Notes: generated from the sequence alone by a model not told the origin. Shown: positions 16,720 to 25,634, counted from the stretch's first letter. The stretch is 45,389 nt of DNA from Clostridia bacterium (GCA_017453325.1 JAFTKK010000013.1:1-45389); one strand, 5' to 3'. A program made the numbers and translations.

Positions 16720-17514
16720 ATGGGAAGAAAGCTTGGTATTGAAAGCCATTGCCTGCCGGGTGTTGCGCAGGATGAGGCGCTTGAGCTGATAAAAGCAACG
16801 GGCTTTGAAGCCTTTTTTACGGGCTACAACAGCACGGAGGAGGTTTGCGCGCTGCGCAAAAAGGGCGACGAGCTGGGTCTTACCTACGACTTTATTCACG
16901 CACCGTTTCGCGGGATCAACTCGCTTTGGACGCCCGCCCTCGATTATCTTCCGCTTTACGATAAGATCATCGACTCGATCGACGCGGCAGCAGAGGCAGG
17001 CGTGCCTACCGTGGTGGTGCACGTGACCTCGGGCTGGTGGCCGCCTCACCTCTCGGACATTGGTTTTGCCCGCTTTGACGGCCTTGTGGAGCACGCCATT
17101 CACCGTGGCGTGAAGATCGCCTTTGAAAATATCAGAAAGGTGGGCAATCTTGCTGCCATTATGGACCGCTACGAGCGCGTGGAAAACGTGGGCTTTTGTT
17201 TTGACAACGGCCACGAGCATTGCTACACCGAAACGGTAAAATTCCTCGATCTTTACCCCAAGCGCACGCTTTGTACGCACATTCACGACAACCACGGCAG
17301 AGACAAAAACGACCCATGGTTGGATGCCGACTACCATCTGGTGCCCTTTGACGGCAGCTACGATTTCAAGGACATGATGGATCGCATGAACAAATACGGA
17401 TATGAGGGCAACCTCACCATGGAGATCACCAAAAAGGCGCCTTATGCCGACATGGCAAACGAGGATTGGCTGAAGATGGTGTACGAGAGACTGGTTAAGA
17501 TCTCGAATATGTAA
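16720..17514 (+). CDS. Sugar phosphate isomerase/epimerase-like TIM barrel
   Basis: A 264-residue protein of the AP-endonuclease-2/xylose-isomerase-like barrel family. Metal-binding strands are recognisable: VVVHVTSG, IAFENIRK (Glu), VGFCFDNGHEHC (Asp, His), CTHIHDNHGRDKNDPW (His, Asp) and LTMEITKKA (Glu). It has no DNA-repair-specific features that I can see, so epimerisation or isomerisation of a sugar or cyclitol is the family-based guess; the substrate is unknown. AAGGAG lies before the ATG. It follows the hydrogenase with a 20-base gap, but no functional link is evident. A bidirectional terminator ends the operon. Confidence 0.82.
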   Translation: MGRKLGIESHCLPGVAQDEALELIKATGFEAFFTGYNSTEEVCALRKKGDELGLTYDFIHAPFRGINSLWTPALDYLPLYDKIIDSIDAAAEAGVPTVVVHVTSGWWPPHLSDIGFARFDGLVEHAIHRGVKIAFENIRKVGNLAAIMDRYERVENVGFCFDNGHEHCYTETVKFLDLYPKRTLCTHIHDNHGRDKNDPWLDADYHLVPFDGSYDFKDMMDRMNKYGYEGNLTMEITKKAPYADMANEDWLKMVYERLVKISNM

Positions 17515-17520
17515 AAAACG

Positions 17521-17560
17521 CACCCCGTATGGCATTTAGCCGCCACACGGGGTGATTTTT
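17521..17560. terminator. Bidirectional terminator between isomerase and nth
   Basis: Outer stem CACCCCGT/ACGGGGTG (17521-17528, 17547-17554) with an inner TGGC/GCCA stem, followed by ATTTTT on the plus strand and CGTTTTTT on the minus strand. Confidence 0.8.
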
Positions 17561-18224
17561 ATGCTTTTTTGGTGCGGAGCGCCGCTTCACAAAGCGAGGC
17601 GGCGGCGAGGGGGCAGGCCTCACAGCGCGGTGCACGCGCGGTGCAGACGTCACGGCCGAATTGCACGATGCGATGGCAGAAATCACTTTGCTCGTCGGGA
17701 GCAACGATATCGACCAATATCTTCTCTACCTTGGTGGGATCCTTCAGCGCGGTGGGATACATACCGAGGCGGCCGCAAATGCGGATGCAATGGGTATCAG
17801 CCACGATGGCGGGCAGGCCGAAGATATCTCCGCGCAGCAAATTGGCGATCTTGCGTCCGACACCGGGAAATTTCAAGAGCTCCTCCATATCCGAGGGGAG
17901 CTGTCCGCCGTATTCGGTCAGGAGCATACGGGAGGCATCGATGATATTTTGCGCCTTGGTGTGATACAAGCCGCACGGGCGCACGATGCGCTCGACCTCG
18001 GCCAGCTCTGCGGTGGCAAGATCTGCTGCGGTGGGATAGCGTGCAAAAAGCTCGCGGCACACGATATTGACGCGTGCATCGGTGCATTGCGCGGAAAGAC
18101 GCCCCATCACGAGAAGGCGAAACGGGTCTCCCTCGGCCTCCAGCGCACAGACGGCCTCGGGATAAATTTCCTTGAGGGCAGCCACGATAGATTGCATACG
18201 TATCTTTTTTTGTTTTTGCGTCAC
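17559..18224 (-). CDS. nth: Endonuclease III (DNA glycosylase/AP lyase)
   Basis: A 221-residue base-excision enzyme removing oxidised pyrimidines. The helix-hairpin-helix LKFPGVGRKIANLL carries the catalytic Lys, and VADTHCIRICGRLG the catalytic Asp. The C-terminal [4Fe-4S] loop reads CTARAPRCEACPLAAASLC: spacing C-6-C-2-C-7-C, two residues longer in the last interval than the usual C-6-C-2-C-5-C. The start is GTG at 18224, with GGAGGTGC 6 bases upstream. It is transcribed alone, with its own promoter at 18260-18289 and a palindrome just downstream of the predicted transcription start. Confidence 0.95.
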   Translation of the reverse strand: MTQKQKKIRMQSIVAALKEIYPEAVCALEAEGDPFRLLVMGRLSAQCTDARVNIVCRELFARYPTAADLATAELAEVERIVRPCGLYHTKAQNIIDASRMLLTEYGGQLPSDMEELLKFPGVGRKIANLLRGDIFGLPAIVADTHCIRICGRLGMYPTALKDPTKVEKILVDIVAPDEQSDFCHRIVQFGRDVCTARAPRCEACPLAAASLCEAALRTKKA

Positions 18225-18242
18225 AAAAGCACCTCCCCTGCA

Positions 18243-18258
18243 AAACGGTTTACCGTTT
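18243..18258 (-). promoter_or_regulatory. Inverted repeat in the nth leader, possible operator
   Basis: AAACGGT-TT-ACCGTTT is a perfect 7-2-7 repeat that would cover the transcription start of nth. It could be a repressor site or a leader hairpin; no known box is recognised. Confidence 0.45.
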
Positions 18259-18259
18259 C

Positions 18260-18289
18260 AGTATAGCATATGGGGGCGAAATCTGTCAA
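18260..18289 (-). promoter_or_regulatory. Promoter of nth
   Basis: Minus strand: TTGACA (18289-18284), 18 bases, TATACT (18265-18260). Confidence 0.75.
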
Positions 18290-18319
18290 ATCTTTTTCGG
18301 ATAAAGTTTGCGGGAATAC

Positions 18320-18348
18320 TTGACAAAATCATTTCTCTTTGCTATAAT
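18320..18348 (+). promoter_or_regulatory. Consensus promoter of the tRNA pair
   Basis: TTGACA (18320-18325), 17 bases, TATAAT (18343-18348), then a short leader to the first tRNA at 18381. Confidence 0.85.
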
Positions 18349-18380
18349 AGCGAGGTAGGACAGGATCTCCTCTACCATTT

Positions 18381-18456
18381 CGGGATGTAGCGCAGTTGGT
18401 AGCGCGCCTGGTTTGGGACCAGGATGTCGCAGGTTCAAATCCTGTCATTCCGACCA
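18381..18456 (+). tRNA. tRNA-Pro (anticodon TGG)
   Basis: Full cloverleaf: acceptor CGGGATG/CATTCCG, D arm with AGTTGGT, anticodon stem CCTGG/CCAGG with loop TTTGGGA (anticodon TGG at 18414-18416), T arm with GGTTCAAAT, discriminator A and encoded CCA. It ends one base before the next tRNA. Confidence 0.96.
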
Positions 18457-18533
18457 GGAGGCGTAGCTCAGTTGGTCAGAGCGCACGGTTCACATCCGTG
18501 AGGTCATGGGTTCGAGCCCCCTCGTCTCCACCA
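18457..18533 (+). tRNA. tRNA-Val (anticodon CAC)
   Basis: Acceptor GGAGGCG/CGTCTCC, anticodon stem CACGG/CCGTG with loop TTCACAT (anticodon CAC), T arm GGGTTCGAGCCCC, discriminator A, encoded CCA. It directly abuts tRNA-Pro and shares its promoter and terminator. Confidence 0.93.
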
Positions 18534-18571
18534 TATGAAAAGGGCACCCGTTGGGGTGCCCTTTTCATATG
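18532..18571 (+). terminator. Terminator of the tRNA operon
   Basis: A perfect 18-bp palindrome with a GTTG loop (CATATGAAAAGGGCACCC and complement). The 3' arm includes CCCTTTTC, so the T tract is short. It overlaps the CCA end of tRNA-Val. Confidence 0.75.
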
Positions 18572-18968
18572 GTGCACACGGGGTGCGAAAACCCGATGCG
18601 GCTCTCGCAGAGAGCGCATCGGGGCAAGATTGCGTCTTGCAAAGCAAGCGGCGGTGTTTAGCCGCCGAGCAATCTTTGCTTTTCAGCCGCCGAGGCATTC
18701 TGTTTTATTCGCCCGCGGCGAACGGTTCGCCGTGGGCGAATTCAGCGAGCACCCGTTGGGGCGTCTGCTTTATCGCAGGCGCCCCAACGAAATTTGCCCT
18801 TGCGGGCAAGTGAAATCGCTGCGCGATGAAATATTTGCTTCGCAAATGTGAAATGTTCGCTTCGCGAACGTGAGCAAATTTCATTTCACATCGAACGAAG
18901 TGAGATATTTCACAATATGCGATAGCATATTATTTCACGTTTTGCGGCAGGTAAAACCTGCTTTATGG
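18572..18968. repeat. Dense array of short hairpins with TGAAAT/ATTTCA spacers
   Basis: No gene is visible here. At least ten inverted repeats follow each other, including CCCGATGC..GCATCGGG (18592-18623), TTCGCCC..GGGCGAA (18708-18740), TTGGGGCG..CGCCCCAA (18756-18787), TTGCCC..GGGCAA (18794-18809), TCGC..GCGA, ATTTGC-TTC-GCAAAT (18833-18847), GTTCGC-TTC-GCGAAC (18855-18869), AATATGC..GCATATT (18914-18931) and GCAGG..CCTGC. TGAAAT separates the earlier hairpins (18811, 18827, 18849) and its complement ATTTCA the later ones (18878, 18883, 18907, 18932), so the array inverts around 18872-18890. GCACCCGTTGGGG occurs at 18544 and 18749. It is a non-coding structured repeat region; its function is unknown. 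Confidence 0.8.
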
Positions 18969-18993
18969 AAGGCACCCGTTTGGGTGCCTTTTT
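18969..18993 (+). terminator. Terminator closing the hairpin array
   Basis: AAGGCACCC-GTTT-GGGTGCCTT followed by TTT. It resembles the tRNA terminator at 18532-18571 in its core (GGCACCC..GGGTGCC). Confidence 0.7.
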
Positions 18994-19114
18994 CTTTATC
19001 CAAAACGTCGCATAAAAAGGCCTCTTTTCGGAAAACTTCAACGAATTTCGCCGAAAAAATTAACAAACATACAAATTTCTGTTTGTATATAATATACAAA
19101 TATATTTTACTTTA

Positions 19115-19143
19115 TTGACATCAAATACCGTGCGTGCTATAAT
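19115..19143 (+). promoter_or_regulatory. Consensus promoter of the giant lipoprotein gene
   Basis: TTGACA (19115-19120), 17 bases, TATAAT (19138-19143), both exact consensus. Transcription would start near 19150. Confidence 0.85.
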
Positions 19144-19148
19144 GCAAT

Positions 19149-19212
19149 TGGAGGAAATCCAACCGACACATCGAAAAAGCATTGCGCACGGTCAAAATCG
19201 TGCGCTGTTTTT
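19149..19212 (+). promoter_or_regulatory. Structured leader, possible attenuator, of the giant lipoprotein gene
   Basis: The ~100-base leader has two hairpins: TTGGA-GGAAA-TCCAA (19149-19163) and GCGCACG-GTCAAAAT-CGTGCGC (19184-19205). The second is followed by TGTTTTT, as in an intrinsic terminator, 37 bases before the start codon. A premature-termination switch is possible; no known riboswitch class is recognised. Confidence 0.45.
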
Positions 19213-19248
19213 CACCGATGCGACAACAACAAAGAAAGAAGGGACAAC

Positions 19249-22200
19249 ATGAAACTGAAAAGAGCTTTGAAAATAGCTGTTGCTATGCTGCTTGTGGTAT
19301 GTATGCTGTTGCCCGTCCTGGCCTCTTGTAAAAAGAAGACGCCCGAGACGCCCGGCACTACGCCCACACCGCAGCCCAATCCAAAGCCCGAGGAAAACCT
19401 GACGGCCTGTCAGCATACAGTCACCACGCTCAAAAATGACCGTGTGGCTACATGTGACGAGGAGGGTTACACCGGCGACAAGATCTGCGCCTCCTGCGGC
19501 GCGGTAGTTGTAACCGGTACGGTGATTGCGAAGACCGCACACACCTATGACGGCGGTCAGACAACCAAAAACCCCACCTGTATGGAGACGGGTGTAAAGA
19601 CCTTTACCTGTACGGGCTGCGGCACGACCAAGAGCGAGCCGATCGACAAGGCACCGCACAGTGACATCTATCACGATGCGCTGGACGGCGGCCATACGCA
19701 CACGTGCGAGCACTGCACGATGAATGAGTATGCGGTACATACGCCCAAGGACAGCGGCACTTCCTACCCCGCCTCCTGCCTTGAGCCCGCTTACACCGAG
19801 TACACCTGCGTCGATTGTGAGGGTGTATATAAGGTATACAGCACGGCCGAGGCCGACAAGGCAATTGGCCACGACTGGGGCGAATGGACGGTGACCGAGG
19901 AAGCGACCTGCTCCGATCTTGGCTCCAAGACCCACTTCTGCCAGAACGGTTGCGGCGAGTCCGAGACCATTGATATTCCCGTGATCCCCACGGCCCACAG
20001 CTACTTTGAGACGCACCGCGACGAGCCGAGCTGCTCGGCCGAGGGCACCGCTTATTATACGTGCGAGCATTGCGATGCGCCGACCACCAAGACCCTTGCC
20101 AAGCTGCCCCACGTGCTGGGCGACGCAGCTCCCGCAGGCGACGGCTGGACGCACCAATACTGCGTGAACGATTGCGGCTACAAGGTATCTACCTTTGATG
20201 CATCTACCCAAGACAACGCGACCGTGAGCACCGACAGCATCAACGCCGAAAGTAACTTTGGCGTCAGCATGGAAACCGCCACCATGGAGTTCCCGAAAGA
20301 TCTGGTTTCCTCGATGACCGAGACTGCGGGTGCCGACGTTGCCATCAACGCAGGCGTTGTGGAGAACAAGGATGAGCTGCTCAGCAAGGTTGACGAGGCG
20401 CAGAAGGCACGCCTTGAAGACGTTGACATCTATGATTTCAGCGTATCGGTAGGCGGCGCACCCCTGAACTTTAACGGCAATACCGTTACCGTTACGCTCC
20501 ACTATGAGCTGAAGGACGGCGAGGATCCCGAGGGCATTCTCATTTGGTACGTGGCCGACGACGGCACCATTCAGAATTACACCGCCGTTTACGATGCCGA
20601 GACCGAGACCGTGACCTTTGAGGCAGAGCACTTCTCCTACTACGCCGTGGCCTATGAGGAAACGCAGGCCATGCGATGCAGAAGAGGTGTACACGTGCCC
20701 GAGGTCAAGGATATTGTAGAACCCTCCTGCTATATGCACGGCTACACCGTTTACGAGTGCACTCACTGCCACCACATCGACATCAGCGACATCAAGGATA
20801 AGCTGAACCACAATTACAGCAGCAAGATCCAGCCCGAGATCACCTGTGACGAGGGTGGATACGTCACGCAGGTCTGCTTGAACGAAGACTGCCATCACAC
20901 GATCTATTACGAATACATCCGCGCCAAGGGTCACACCATTACCGAGGCTGCAACCTGCACCAAGGGTGCTGTTTGCACCACTTGTAACAAAGTAGCCGTT
21001 GCCGCACGCGGCCACAATTACACCGAATGGGTGGTCGTGGTAGAGCCCACCGATATCAAGACCGGTCTGCGCCGCCACTACTGCTTGCGCTGCGGTGAAA
21101 AGGAAGAGGTTAAGCTGGCTGCCACGGGCAACGTGACCAAGCTGGAGTTTGACTCGGTTGAGGAAGTGTTTGAGGCTCTTATGGCCGGCACATTCGGCAT
21201 GGAGAACGGCACACTCTCCTTTGTATTTGAAGAGGGCACGCCTGATACGGCCGGCTATCAAAAGATTCAGCTTGATATCACGCTGAATAAGGAAACGAGC
21301 GGCTACGTGGCGCTCATTGACGTAACGGACGCCTACATCAACAAGAGCGGTGAGGACAGAATCTGGACGATGCAGGCTCTTTACCGCAACGGCCTTGTGT
21401 TCATGATTGAGGATTCGAGCACCAGAACCGAGCCTTTACGCGACATTATGGGCTATCTGAATATGCCCATTGACACCTATCTGAAGTCTCTCAAGCTTTC
21501 CTTCGAGTACATGAATCCTTACATGGAGACCTACTTTGACGAGCTGGATAACGCCCTGAAGGAGCTGAACGACAAGGTTGGCGAGGAGCTTGACCGCGAG
21601 CTGGAGGCTGCAGGCAGCGACTTTTGCATGGCGGATATGCTTGACACGATGAAATCGGTCAAGACGCTGTATGCCTACGTGGCGCTCAAGCTGGGTGCTG
21701 CCACCAACATCATGATGGAGGATGGCGTTGAGGTGCCCACCCTTGACGACCTGCTGATCATTGCCGACGCCTTCATGACGAAGACCGAGGCGACGGGTCG
21801 CACCGACTACGCTCTTGAATCCGCCCCCTTCATGGAGGCACTTGATACGATCGTTACCTGGCTTGAGGAGAAGGCAGAGGCCTCTCTTGCCGAGCTGATC
21901 TGGGATATGATCGGTGCAGACGTCACCGCCGCTTATCCCGATATTACCGACTGGGCAGGCCTTGTTGCCAAGCTGAAGCAGACCTATACCGACGAAACGA
22001 AGGTCAGCGACCTTGTTGACGACCTCATCACCCTGATCGAGGAGAAAGAGATCGGCACGATCGAGGAGCTTTACGCTGCCATTGACGCGCTGGTGATCCA
22101 GGCCATGGGCCAAGAAATTGACAGCGCCGCTATCGTGAAGCAATACGCAGATCTGACGCTCGGCGAGCTTGCTTGCGGCATGATCGAGGGCGTCGGTTCG

Positions 22201-25200
22201 ATGGAAGAGCTGTTTGACGGCTTTGACGGCATGCTCTCCTCGATGCTCTTCGGCGAGCTGGCGCTGCCGCGCTTCGGCTCCGTCAACGCCCTCGTGCAGA
22301 TGGCACGCGGCCTGCTTGACAGCTACGATCCCTCCTTTGATTTCTCCTTTGCTATTGACGACGCCGGCAATCTGCTTGACATGAGCTTTGACGCAGACGT
22401 GAAGACCAAGCTGCCCGCAGACGCTTCTCCCGACGACAAGGCTGAGCAGCTGATCAAGATCAGCGCCGACATCAAGAACGACAGCACGGTGAAGGTACAG
22501 ATCCCCGACAACTTGAAGCCCGTGCAGGACGTGAAGGTTGAGGCAAGCTTTGACGCAGCAGGTAACCTGATCGTGAAGGTGCCCACAGGCTGCGAGCCCA
22601 ATTTTGATCTGGAGGGCGGCACCGGCTATCTTTTGAAGGACTATCTGGTGCGCGACGCAGAGGTCAGCAGCGCCTTTGGCTATGACATCTACCGCCTGCC
22701 GCAAAACCTTTGGACAGAAGAGAAAGAAGTCGGCACCTATTATCTCTACAACGGCAAATACTACACCGCGACCTATGATTACATGGGCGGCGTTAGCGAA
22801 ATCACTTCTCTCACGTCTCTCAGTAGCGTGATGGCGGACCCGACCCTTCTGCTGCCCGCAGCCGACGAGACGCCTTACGCCTACTATGAAACCAACAGCG
22901 GCTTTGAACCGATCTATCGAATCTTCCAGTATGAGTACGTAGCCAAGGTTAACGGAGAATGGTGCTTGCTGCAGAATTGCCAGTACGACCACCACGAATC
23001 CGGCCCCGACTATTCCTACAGCGTTTACACCTTTGAGCGTGCCGTAAGCTTTACCGACGCTATGGCCGGACTTGAGCTGAGTCAATGGTCCGCAAGCTCT
23101 GCATTCAACTTCAATAACAAGCAGGTAGAAAGCTACTACGCTTACTTCTATCTTGACACAGAGACCTGGGGCAGCAGCACCGTTACCGACTATCTTGTGC
23201 TGATCGACAACCAGCTTTACTTCTTCGAAACGACATATACCTCCGGCTATGACTACTACGTGCTTGAGCAAGAGGTTGCCACACTGCCGCAACACGATGA
23301 GCAGAACGTATATAACACAAGCTACGACCGCTTCTATACGCAGAACGGCACCGAGATCACGGGCGTGAAGCGCGTTGAGCTCATCACTTATCTGCCGACC
23401 TACTACATGGCGGTGAACACTGACACCTTCATTTCTCTCAACGCCTATTATCTGACCGCGATTTCCACCGGTGACCGCGAGACGCTGAACCTGCCCGACG
23501 GCAACGTGCTTTACGTGAAGGAGACGATCCCCGAGCTTGACGAGGGCGGCAAGTACGACACCATCGTTACCGGCTACGTGAAGCTCCCGAACGGCCAGTA
23601 TATCAACACGCTCGTATACTATTTGGAGAACGAGATCGTGGATGTGCTCTACCGCGAGGCAAGCACCGAGAATTACGCCTACTACAGAAACCTGGTCGAT
23701 CTTGACAGCTACATGACCAAGGTAGACGCTACCACCTACAAGTTCAGCGCCGCGCTCTTCACCGCTCTGAACGAGCTGTGCCGCGACACGGGTACCCTCT
23801 ACGGCCTTGCGCTTGAGAGTGAGCTGAAGGTTGGAAACGACACCTTCGACCTTGAGGTGATGTTGATGCAGCACATCGATATGCCCGACCAGATGCCCGA
23901 GATCGGCAATATTACGATCAGCAGAATTTCCTGGTCTGAATACTTCCCCTCTCTCGGTCTGCCTTCCGAATTCACCGTCACCGTAAACGATGACGGCACC
24001 CTGACCATTGCACACAACGGGGGCAAGGAGCTGACCGTTAACTACAACACCGGTTACTACTTCAACGAATACCCCGCCGACGATTATTTGGTGAAGGACC
24101 CCGATATGAGCACAGAAACGGGCATGGATATCTACAGCGCCGTTACCAGCTACTCGGGCTCGGACTACCTTTACAAAAACGGCAAGTACTACACCTACAA
24201 CAGATGCAGCCAGTACACTTTCGATACCGTTTCCACCCCCGAAGCCGTGATCAAGCAGCACTGGCGCCTTGGCAGTCTGTATAGCCGCTATCTGACCGAC
24301 CTTGACCCCACCGACGCCGAGGACATTTATCCGGTTTACCAAGGCAGCGTCTACTTCGGCGACTTCTATCACAACAGCTCCGTGGCTATGTTCTTCATCA
24401 TCAAGGACAACACGCTGATGGTGCTGACGGGCACACAAAATCTCGGCGAATCGATTTTGAAGTTTGAGGACTACGTACCCGTATCCGAATACTTCAGCTC
24501 GCTGACGCTCACCCGAGGCGATAGCGACACCTATGACAGCGCTTACATCAACGGCAGCAAGGTCACAATCTACAGCATGTCGATCTCCTGGGATGACAAG
24601 AATGCCAGCGGCGAGACGGTGCGCAGCTACTACGTGGACGTTCACTATTACGACAACAACAAGTATATTGTGGATTACGACTACAAGGGCGACTATCTTG
24701 AGATCGGCGAGGAGCTGACGAGCACGCCCGCACACACCAAGACCGAGACGCGAAGCTACGAATACGTCAACGGCACCTTTACCTTTGTCACCTTCCTCAG
24801 CCCGAGACTGCGCCACTACGTCAAGCTGGCAGACGGTTATTACGATTGGAATTACAACTGGAATTCCTACTGCGACCAACGCAGAGGCGAAAACAGCATG
24901 CTGGAGGCTTTGGCGGATAAGGAGTGGTACTATTGCAAGAGAAGCTGGGACTCCTCCTCCGTTTCCTACTATCTGGAATACGATCCCGCCACCCAGACCT
25001 TCAGCGGTCTGATTGCAGAGCTGCCCGAATACCTCAACACTCAGGAGTGCCGGGTTGACACAATCTACGAAGAAAACACCACCTACTACGTATACGAGGT
25101 AAGCGGATATCTGCCCGGCAACCTTGTATATGAAACGCAAACCGACGGCACGGTGTTCGTGCACAGAGACGGCGAGAACGACGGCTATCTGAAGGGACAG

Positions 25201-25590
25201 GACGGCTACTACGTACCGGCAACCAAGGTAGAGGCCGAGGACGGCAGCACCTATATCGTGTGCACAACCATCGGCAAGGCTTATTTCACCTCCGATATGC
25301 TTGAGTACAACGGTGTGTTTGACGATTGTATGATCCTGAGCGCCGACAAGACCAAGCTGACGATCACGCCTGCGCTGCTCGACAAGATCCCCGAAAATAT
25401 GCAGGATTACTTCTACCTTCGTCTTGAAGTCACGCTGGACGACGGATGGGAAACCACCGGCAGATATTCCTACGTGCAACTGGCAACTCTGATGGGTCGC
25501 TACGACGCGGATGATGAGAATGGGAACGGGGACGACGGCCTCAATGACAAATTTGTCTCGCGAGAGGAACTCGAAATTCGATTCAACTAA
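19249..25590 (+). CDS. Giant lipoprotein with repeated Cys modules and duplicated C-terminal unit
   Basis: A 2113-residue predicted lipoprotein. The signal peptide has a basic N-terminus, a hydrophobic core and the lipobox LASC (Cys27), then a Pro/Thr-rich linker (~31-49). Residues ~53-310 hold about five modules of the form ATC-x-G-YTC-xx-CG-H; a beta domain (~330-475) ends in ILIWYVADDG and EAEHFSYYAVAYEE; more Cys modules follow to ~625. From ~640 the chain is helical, then Tyr-rich beta. Two units starting with GTGYLLKDYLVRD (~1120) and NTGYYFNEYPADDYLVKD (~1600) both continue into LYNGKYYT or LYKNGKYYT, indicating an internal duplication. No enzyme motif is recognised. It probably sits on the outer face of the membrane. 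Two hairpins follow before the next lipoprotein gene. Confidence 0.85.
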   Translation: MKLKRALKIAVAMLLVVCMLLPVLASCKKKTPETPGTTPTPQPNPKPEENLTACQHTVTTLKNDRVATCDEEGYTGDKICASCGAVVVTGTVIAKTAHTYDGGQTTKNPTCMETGVKTFTCTGCGTTKSEPIDKAPHSDIYHDALDGGHTHTCEHCTMNEYAVHTPKDSGTSYPASCLEPAYTEYTCVDCEGVYKVYSTAEADKAIGHDWGEWTVTEEATCSDLGSKTHFCQNGCGESETIDIPVIPTAHSYFETHRDEPSCSAEGTAYYTCEHCDAPTTKTLAKLPHVLGDAAPAGDGWTHQYCVNDCGYKVSTFDASTQDNATVSTDSINAESNFGVSMETATMEFPKDLVSSMTETAGADVAINAGVVENKDELLSKVDEAQKARLEDVDIYDFSVSVGGAPLNFNGNTVTVTLHYELKDGEDPEGILIWYVADDGTIQNYTAVYDAETETVTFEAEHFSYYAVAYEETQAMRCRRGVHVPEVKDIVEPSCYMHGYTVYECTHCHHIDISDIKDKLNHNYSSKIQPEITCDEGGYVTQVCLNEDCHHTIYYEYIRAKGHTITEAATCTKGAVCTTCNKVAVAARGHNYTEWVVVVEPTDIKTGLRRHYCLRCGEKEEVKLAATGNVTKLEFDSVEEVFEALMAGTFGMENGTLSFVFEEGTPDTAGYQKIQLDITLNKETSGYVALIDVTDAYINKSGEDRIWTMQALYRNGLVFMIEDSSTRTEPLRDIMGYLNMPIDTYLKSLKLSFEYMNPYMETYFDELDNALKELNDKVGEELDRELEAAGSDFCMADMLDTMKSVKTLYAYVALKLGAATNIMMEDGVEVPTLDDLLIIADAFMTKTEATGRTDYALESAPFMEALDTIVTWLEEKAEASLAELIWDMIGADVTAAYPDITDWAGLVAKLKQTYTDETKVSDLVDDLITLIEEKEIGTIEELYAAIDALVIQAMGQEIDSAAIVKQYADLTLGELACGMIEGVGSMEELFDGFDGMLSSMLFGELALPRFGSVNALVQMARGLLDSYDPSFDFSFAIDDAGNLLDMSFDADVKTKLPADASPDDKAEQLIKISADIKNDSTVKVQIPDNLKPVQDVKVEASFDAAGNLIVKVPTGCEPNFDLEGGTGYLLKDYLVRDAEVSSAFGYDIYRLPQNLWTEEKEVGTYYLYNGKYYTATYDYMGGVSEITSLTSLSSVMADPTLLLPAADETPYAYYETNSGFEPIYRIFQYEYVAKVNGEWCLLQNCQYDHHESGPDYSYSVYTFERAVSFTDAMAGLELSQWSASSAFNFNNKQVESYYAYFYLDTETWGSSTVTDYLVLIDNQLYFFETTYTSGYDYYVLEQEVATLPQHDEQNVYNTSYDRFYTQNGTEITGVKRVELITYLPTYYMAVNTDTFISLNAYYLTAISTGDRETLNLPDGNVLYVKETIPELDEGGKYDTIVTGYVKLPNGQYINTLVYYLENEIVDVLYREASTENYAYYRNLVDLDSYMTKVDATTYKFSAALFTALNELCRDTGTLYGLALESELKVGNDTFDLEVMLMQHIDMPDQMPEIGNITISRISWSEYFPSLGLPSEFTVTVNDDGTLTIAHNGGKELTVNYNTGYYFNEYPADDYLVKDPDMSTETGMDIYSAVTSYSGSDYLYKNGKYYTYNRCSQYTFDTVSTPEAVIKQHWRLGSLYSRYLTDLDPTDAEDIYPVYQGSVYFGDFYHNSSVAMFFIIKDNTLMVLTGTQNLGESILKFEDYVPVSEYFSSLTLTRGDSDTYDSAYINGSKVTIYSMSISWDDKNASGETVRSYYVDVHYYDNNKYIVDYDYKGDYLEIGEELTSTPAHTKTETRSYEYVNGTFTFVTFLSPRLRHYVKLADGYYDWNYNWNSYCDQRRGENSMLEALADKEWYYCKRSWDSSSVSYYLEYDPATQTFSGLIAELPEYLNTQECRVDTIYEENTTYYVYEVSGYLPGNLVYETQTDGTVFVHRDGENDGYLKGQDGYYVPATKVEAEDGSTYIVCTTIGKAYFTSDMLEYNGVFDDCMILSADKTKLTITPALLDKIPENMQDYFYLRLEVTLDDGWETTGRYSYVQLATLMGRYDADDENGNGDDGLNDKFVSREELEIRFN

Positions 25591-25634
25591 TACCCCGAGC
25601 AACCAAGGTAGCCGCACGGCACCGAGGTTTTTCA

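Noticed and set aside
18572-18968. CRISPR array
   Set aside because: The repeats are palindromic units of different sequence with 6-base constant spacers, not constant repeats with unique spacers, and no cas gene is near.
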